Assembly: GCF_013141715.1 (NCBI RefSeq) | Contig: NZ_WHOA01000220.1 | Coordinates: 42,991-106,990, forward strand | Direction: 5' to 3' | Length of the DNA stretch: 64,000 nt | Source: Paenibacillus phytorum | Lineage (GTDB): Bacteria; Bacillota; Bacilli; Paenibacillales; NBRC-103111 | In this document: piece after piece, positions 61,433-64,000 of the stretch | Layout of the letters: every line of letters starts with the position of its first letter | Numbering within the stretch: the stretch's first letter is position 1 | The notes under the pieces: generated by a model | What the model saw: the letters and a program-made list of their open reading frames with translations, nothing else | Database searches by the model: none | What the model was told of the DNA's origin: nothing | Position numbers and translations under genes: made by a program

Positions 61433-62308
61433 TCATCTGGGGCGCTGCCATTTCTTCCGATAAGCTAGAGGCGTATCTCCAGTGCGGTCTTTGAACAAAT
61501 TGATGAAATGACTGACATTGTCAATACCGACACTGGCGGCTATTTCGGATACGGGCATATCAGAGTATTTCAAACGTTCCTTGGCGTGTGTCATACGGAT
61601 TGAAATGAGAAATTCATGAGGCGAATAGCCTGTGTAACGTTTAAACTGTTTGGCCAAATGGTACTTGCTGACGGCATGATCATGGGCAAGCTGATCAAGC
61701 GAAATCGATTCGTTGAATCTGCGTTCCAACATTTGACAAATGTCTTCAATATAGCTGGGTTTATCTGCATCTGACAATATTAAATTTTGTGATGACAATA
61801 GGAGCTCAGTCAGGAGTTCTACGAGAAGCTTGGATGAAATGAGTTCCGTGCGAGCTGTTTTTTGCTGCTGGATATGTAAGATTTGTCGCAGTACAGCAGG
61901 GAGGGGGGATTCAGGGCTCAGTTGTTGGACAGGCTCATTATTAGCAGCAAACTGTTCATAGTAACCAGATGTCGAGCTGCCATGCAGATGCACCCATAGA
62001 ATTTCCCAAGGCTGGAGTGGATCTGTTTCATAGTAATGATAATCTTCACAATGAATAAAGAATACCTGCTGAGGCTGAAGGATATAGCTCTTTCCTTGAT
62101 ATTTCAAGCGGCCTTTGCCTTTGATTGTATAGACGATAAGGTAGGAGTCTAGCTGTTCGCGTTCTGTAAAATAACCAGGTAACGTACGGAAATGGCCAAT
62201 TTCTTGCACGTGATAGAGGGTGGATTTGGCGAATACAGAGGGGCTGGATATGAATCGTATCGAGTCTTCAGACCAAGCTGTAGTGAAATTTTCTTTATGG
62301 GTTGTCAT
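61433..62308 (-). CDS. AraC-family regulator with cupin sensor domain
   Basis: A 291-aa regulator. An N-terminal AraC-type cupin (residues ~30-150; GKGRLKYQGKSYILQPQQVF) would bind a sugar. The C-terminal double helix-turn-helix follows (LDQLAHDHAVSKYHLAKQFK; VSEIAASVGIDNVSHFINLF). ATG 62308 has AGGTGATT upstream. It is divergent from the isomerase-family gene and is the natural activator for it, probably in response to the free sugar. Confidence 0.9.
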   Translation of the reverse strand: MTTHKENFTTAWSEDSIRFISSPSVFAKSTLYHVQEIGHFRTLPGYFTEREQLDSYLIVYTIKGKGRLKYQGKSYILQPQQVFFIHCEDYHYYETDPLQPWEILWVHLHGSSTSGYYEQFAANNEPVQQLSPESPLPAVLRQILHIQQQKTARTELISSKLLVELLTELLLSSQNLILSDADKPSYIEDICQMLERRFNESISLDQLAHDHAVSKYHLAKQFKRYTGYSPHEFLISIRMTHAKERLKYSDMPVSEIAASVGIDNVSHFINLFKDRTGDTPLAYRKKWQRPR

Positions 62309-62435
62309 GCTGAATCACCTGCACAAGATTCTATTATTTTTAACCAAGATTATTGGATGTTATCTATATTTTAAGCCATTACAATGAGTTCATAAAGGTA
62401 TTATTTTTATCTTAAAAACGAATGGAGTGGTAGGG

Positions 62436-63938
62436 ATGTCTGTATACCCAGCTATTAAAGCAAGCAAAAAACCGCGTATCGGGCTTTACTCTGTGGGGCT
62501 CCGTGCCTATTGGGAGCAGTTCCCTGGCCTAAAGGAACGACTTGATGAATATGGTCGATTTATTAAGGAGCGAATCTCGAGATGGGCTGACGTCTATTAT
62601 TATGGGTTGGTAGATACGGAAAATGAAGGACGGAAAGCGGGGGAATGGCTGAATGAACGCGATGTGGATCTCGTATTCTGTCACGCAGCGACATACTCGA
62701 CTAGCTCGACTGTACTGCCTATTCACCAAATTTGCAAAGTGCCGGCCGTGTTTCTGAACTTGCAGCCGACCCTACGGCTTAACTATGATCAATCCACGAC
62801 AGGGGAGTGGTTGGCTCATTGCGGGGCTTGTCCTTTGCCTGAGTTCGCCAATGTGTTTAACAGAGCGGGAATCCCATTCCGTGTCGTAAATGGGGTACTG
62901 GGACTCAATTATACACCAGTGATTTCGTTAACGAATGAAGTGACACATAAGCGCCCAGAAGCTGTTCGAGCATGGAGGGAGATCGAGGAATGGGTGAAGG
63001 CATCCGGCGTATCTCGGACGCTTCAGCATAGCCGTTTCGGCTTTCTTGGTAATACGTACAGCGGGATGCTTGATATGTACAGCGATTTTACGATGATTTC
63101 GGCGCAGACAGGGCTGCACGTGGAAGTGCTTGAAATGTGTGATTTGGATCGCATGCTGCGGGAAGTGACACCGCAGGAGGTGAAAGTGAAGCTTGCTGAG
63201 GTTCACGAGATGTTCCAGATCAGCGGCGACTCGCCATCTGATCCGATCGCGAAGAAGCCTACGGATGAGCAGCTGGAGTGGTCGTGCAAAGTGGCGGCAG
63301 CGCAGGAGAAGCTCGTCAGAGCGTACGATCTGGACGCCTTGTCCTACTACTACCACGGTGCACCTGACGGCGAATATGAGAAGCTGCAGGGCGGCTTCAT
63401 CGTCGGCCATTCGCTGCTCACCGCACGTGGTATCCCGTGCTCCGGCGAAGGGGACCTCAAGACGGCTGTGGCTATGAAAATCAGCGGCATCCTTGGCGTC
63501 GGCGGCAGCTTCTCGGAAATCGTAGTCGTGGATTATATCGATGAGACGATCTTGCTGGGTCATGACGGACCGTTCCATATCGCGATTTCCGAAGGAAAGC
63601 CGATTCTGCGCGGCATGGGGCTTTATCACGGGAAGCAAGGCACTGGCGTATCCGTCGAGGCGAAGGTGAAGTCGGGGGCCATCACGACGCTGAACGTGAC
63701 TCAGACTGGCGATGGACGGCTGAAGCTGATATCCAGCGAGGGCGAGTCAACGAACGGGCCGATCATGAAGATCGGCAACACGCAGACGCCGGTGAAGTTC
63801 CGCGATCATCCAGATGCGTACATGACGCGCTGGTTTGCCGAGGCGCCGACGCATCACTGCGCGATGTCCATTGGTCATAATGCTTCTATGTTCCAGAAGG
63901 TCGCAGAGCTGATGAAGATGAAGCATGTGGTTTTATAA
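62436..63938 (+). CDS. L-fucose/L-arabinose isomerase-family protein
   Basis: A 500-aa protein of the fucose/arabinose isomerase superfamily (distantly related to FucI/AraA). N-terminal IGLYSVGLRAYWEQFPGL and LVFCHAATYSTSSTVLPI fit the first Rossmann-like domain. GGFIVGHSLLTARGIPCSGE and the C-terminal HHCAMSIGHNASMFQKVAEL match the conserved AraA-like C-half with its metal and substrate His. ATG 62436 is preferred over GTG 62427 because of the GGAG spacing. It may supply isomerase function next to a fuc operon that has lost fucI, or act on a different sugar. Local base composition is more GC-rich in the last ~700 bp. Confidence 0.8.
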   Translation: MSVYPAIKASKKPRIGLYSVGLRAYWEQFPGLKERLDEYGRFIKERISRWADVYYYGLVDTENEGRKAGEWLNERDVDLVFCHAATYSTSSTVLPIHQICKVPAVFLNLQPTLRLNYDQSTTGEWLAHCGACPLPEFANVFNRAGIPFRVVNGVLGLNYTPVISLTNEVTHKRPEAVRAWREIEEWVKASGVSRTLQHSRFGFLGNTYSGMLDMYSDFTMISAQTGLHVEVLEMCDLDRMLREVTPQEVKVKLAEVHEMFQISGDSPSDPIAKKPTDEQLEWSCKVAAAQEKLVRAYDLDALSYYYHGAPDGEYEKLQGGFIVGHSLLTARGIPCSGEGDLKTAVAMKISGILGVGGSFSEIVVVDYIDETILLGHDGPFHIAISEGKPILRGMGLYHGKQGTGVSVEAKVKSGAITTLNVTQTGDGRLKLISSEGESTNGPIMKIGNTQTPVKFRDHPDAYMTRWFAEAPTHHCAMSIGHNASMFQKVAELMKMKHVVL

Positions 63939-63954
63939 AGTTGTTAAAGCTGTT

Positions 63955-63979
63955 AAAGCCCGCCATTGGCGGGCTTTTT
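63955..63979 (+). terminator. Terminator after isomerase-family gene
   Basis: The perfect stem AAAGCCCGCC/GGCGGGCTTT with loop ATT ends in a T run. Confidence 0.88.
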
Positions 63980-64000
63980 AAGGCAAGTTATGTTGTACTA

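Noticed and set aside
62928..63638. Long minus-strand frame opposite the isomerase-family gene
   Set aside because: It is a by-product of GC-rich codon positions in the real gene; the product is His/Arg/Leu-rich without motifs and has no start signals.

Overview
The window looks like chromosomal DNA of a Paenibacillus-type, spore-forming Firmicute. The evidence is the gene content and style: spo0M, comFB, several YesM/YesN two-component pairs beside carbohydrate ABC transporters, CUT1 transporters without their own ATPase gene, long lipoprotein solute-binding proteins, strong GGAGG ribosome sites, TTG/GTG starts, and cre- and TnrA-type operators. No rRNA, tRNA, CRISPR array, phage or intact insertion sequence was seen. 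About 45 genes are supported, plus several remnants.

Layout. 1-9.9 kb: the end of a surface protein, an SNF2/SWIM helicase, an orphan DcuS-like sensor kinase, a MocR regulator divergent from a RidA enamine deaminase, and two small genes. 10-19.2 kb: a GH78 alpha-L-rhamnosidase, ComFB, a ComA-like response regulator whose kinase survives only as a C-terminal stub, a divergent 56-residue peptide gene, and a solute-binding lipoprotein/YesM/YesN sensing operon under a perfect cre site. 19.3-26.9 kb: a GH35 glycosidase with two permeases, a binding protein and a LacI regulator. 27-36.6 kb: a GNAT enzyme, an MCP, then a second YesM/YesN pair with a complete CUT1 transporter. 36.3-45.7 kb: two palindrome arrays, a PASTA pseudokinase, a frameshifted small gene, and an operon of an FAD oxidoreductase with a 1731-residue Ser/Thr-plus-His kinase. 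45.7-52.5 kb: ordinary genes (YkuD transpeptidase, Fe-alcohol dehydrogenase, uridine-kinase-like P-loop protein, Spo0M, APC permease, LysR).

52.6-56.3 kb is the most coherent unusual unit. A TnrA-like regulator and tatC face a Tat-signal FAD amine oxidase, an exported RidA-like gene broken by one amber codon, and tatA. A perfect TnrA/GlnR box and a near-perfect one lie in the divergent gap. The reading offered here is a nitrogen-controlled extracellular amine or amino-acid oxidation module carrying its own Tat translocase.

56.3-64 kb: a repeat array, an SDR enzyme, two hypothetical genes, and an L-fucose locus (LacI, fucU, a fucI remnant, fucA, AraC, a fucose/arabinose-isomerase-family protein).

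A recurring feature is intergenic arrays of roughly 20-bp palindromic or paired inverted elements spaced about 51 bp apart. At least three unrelated sequence families share this spacing.
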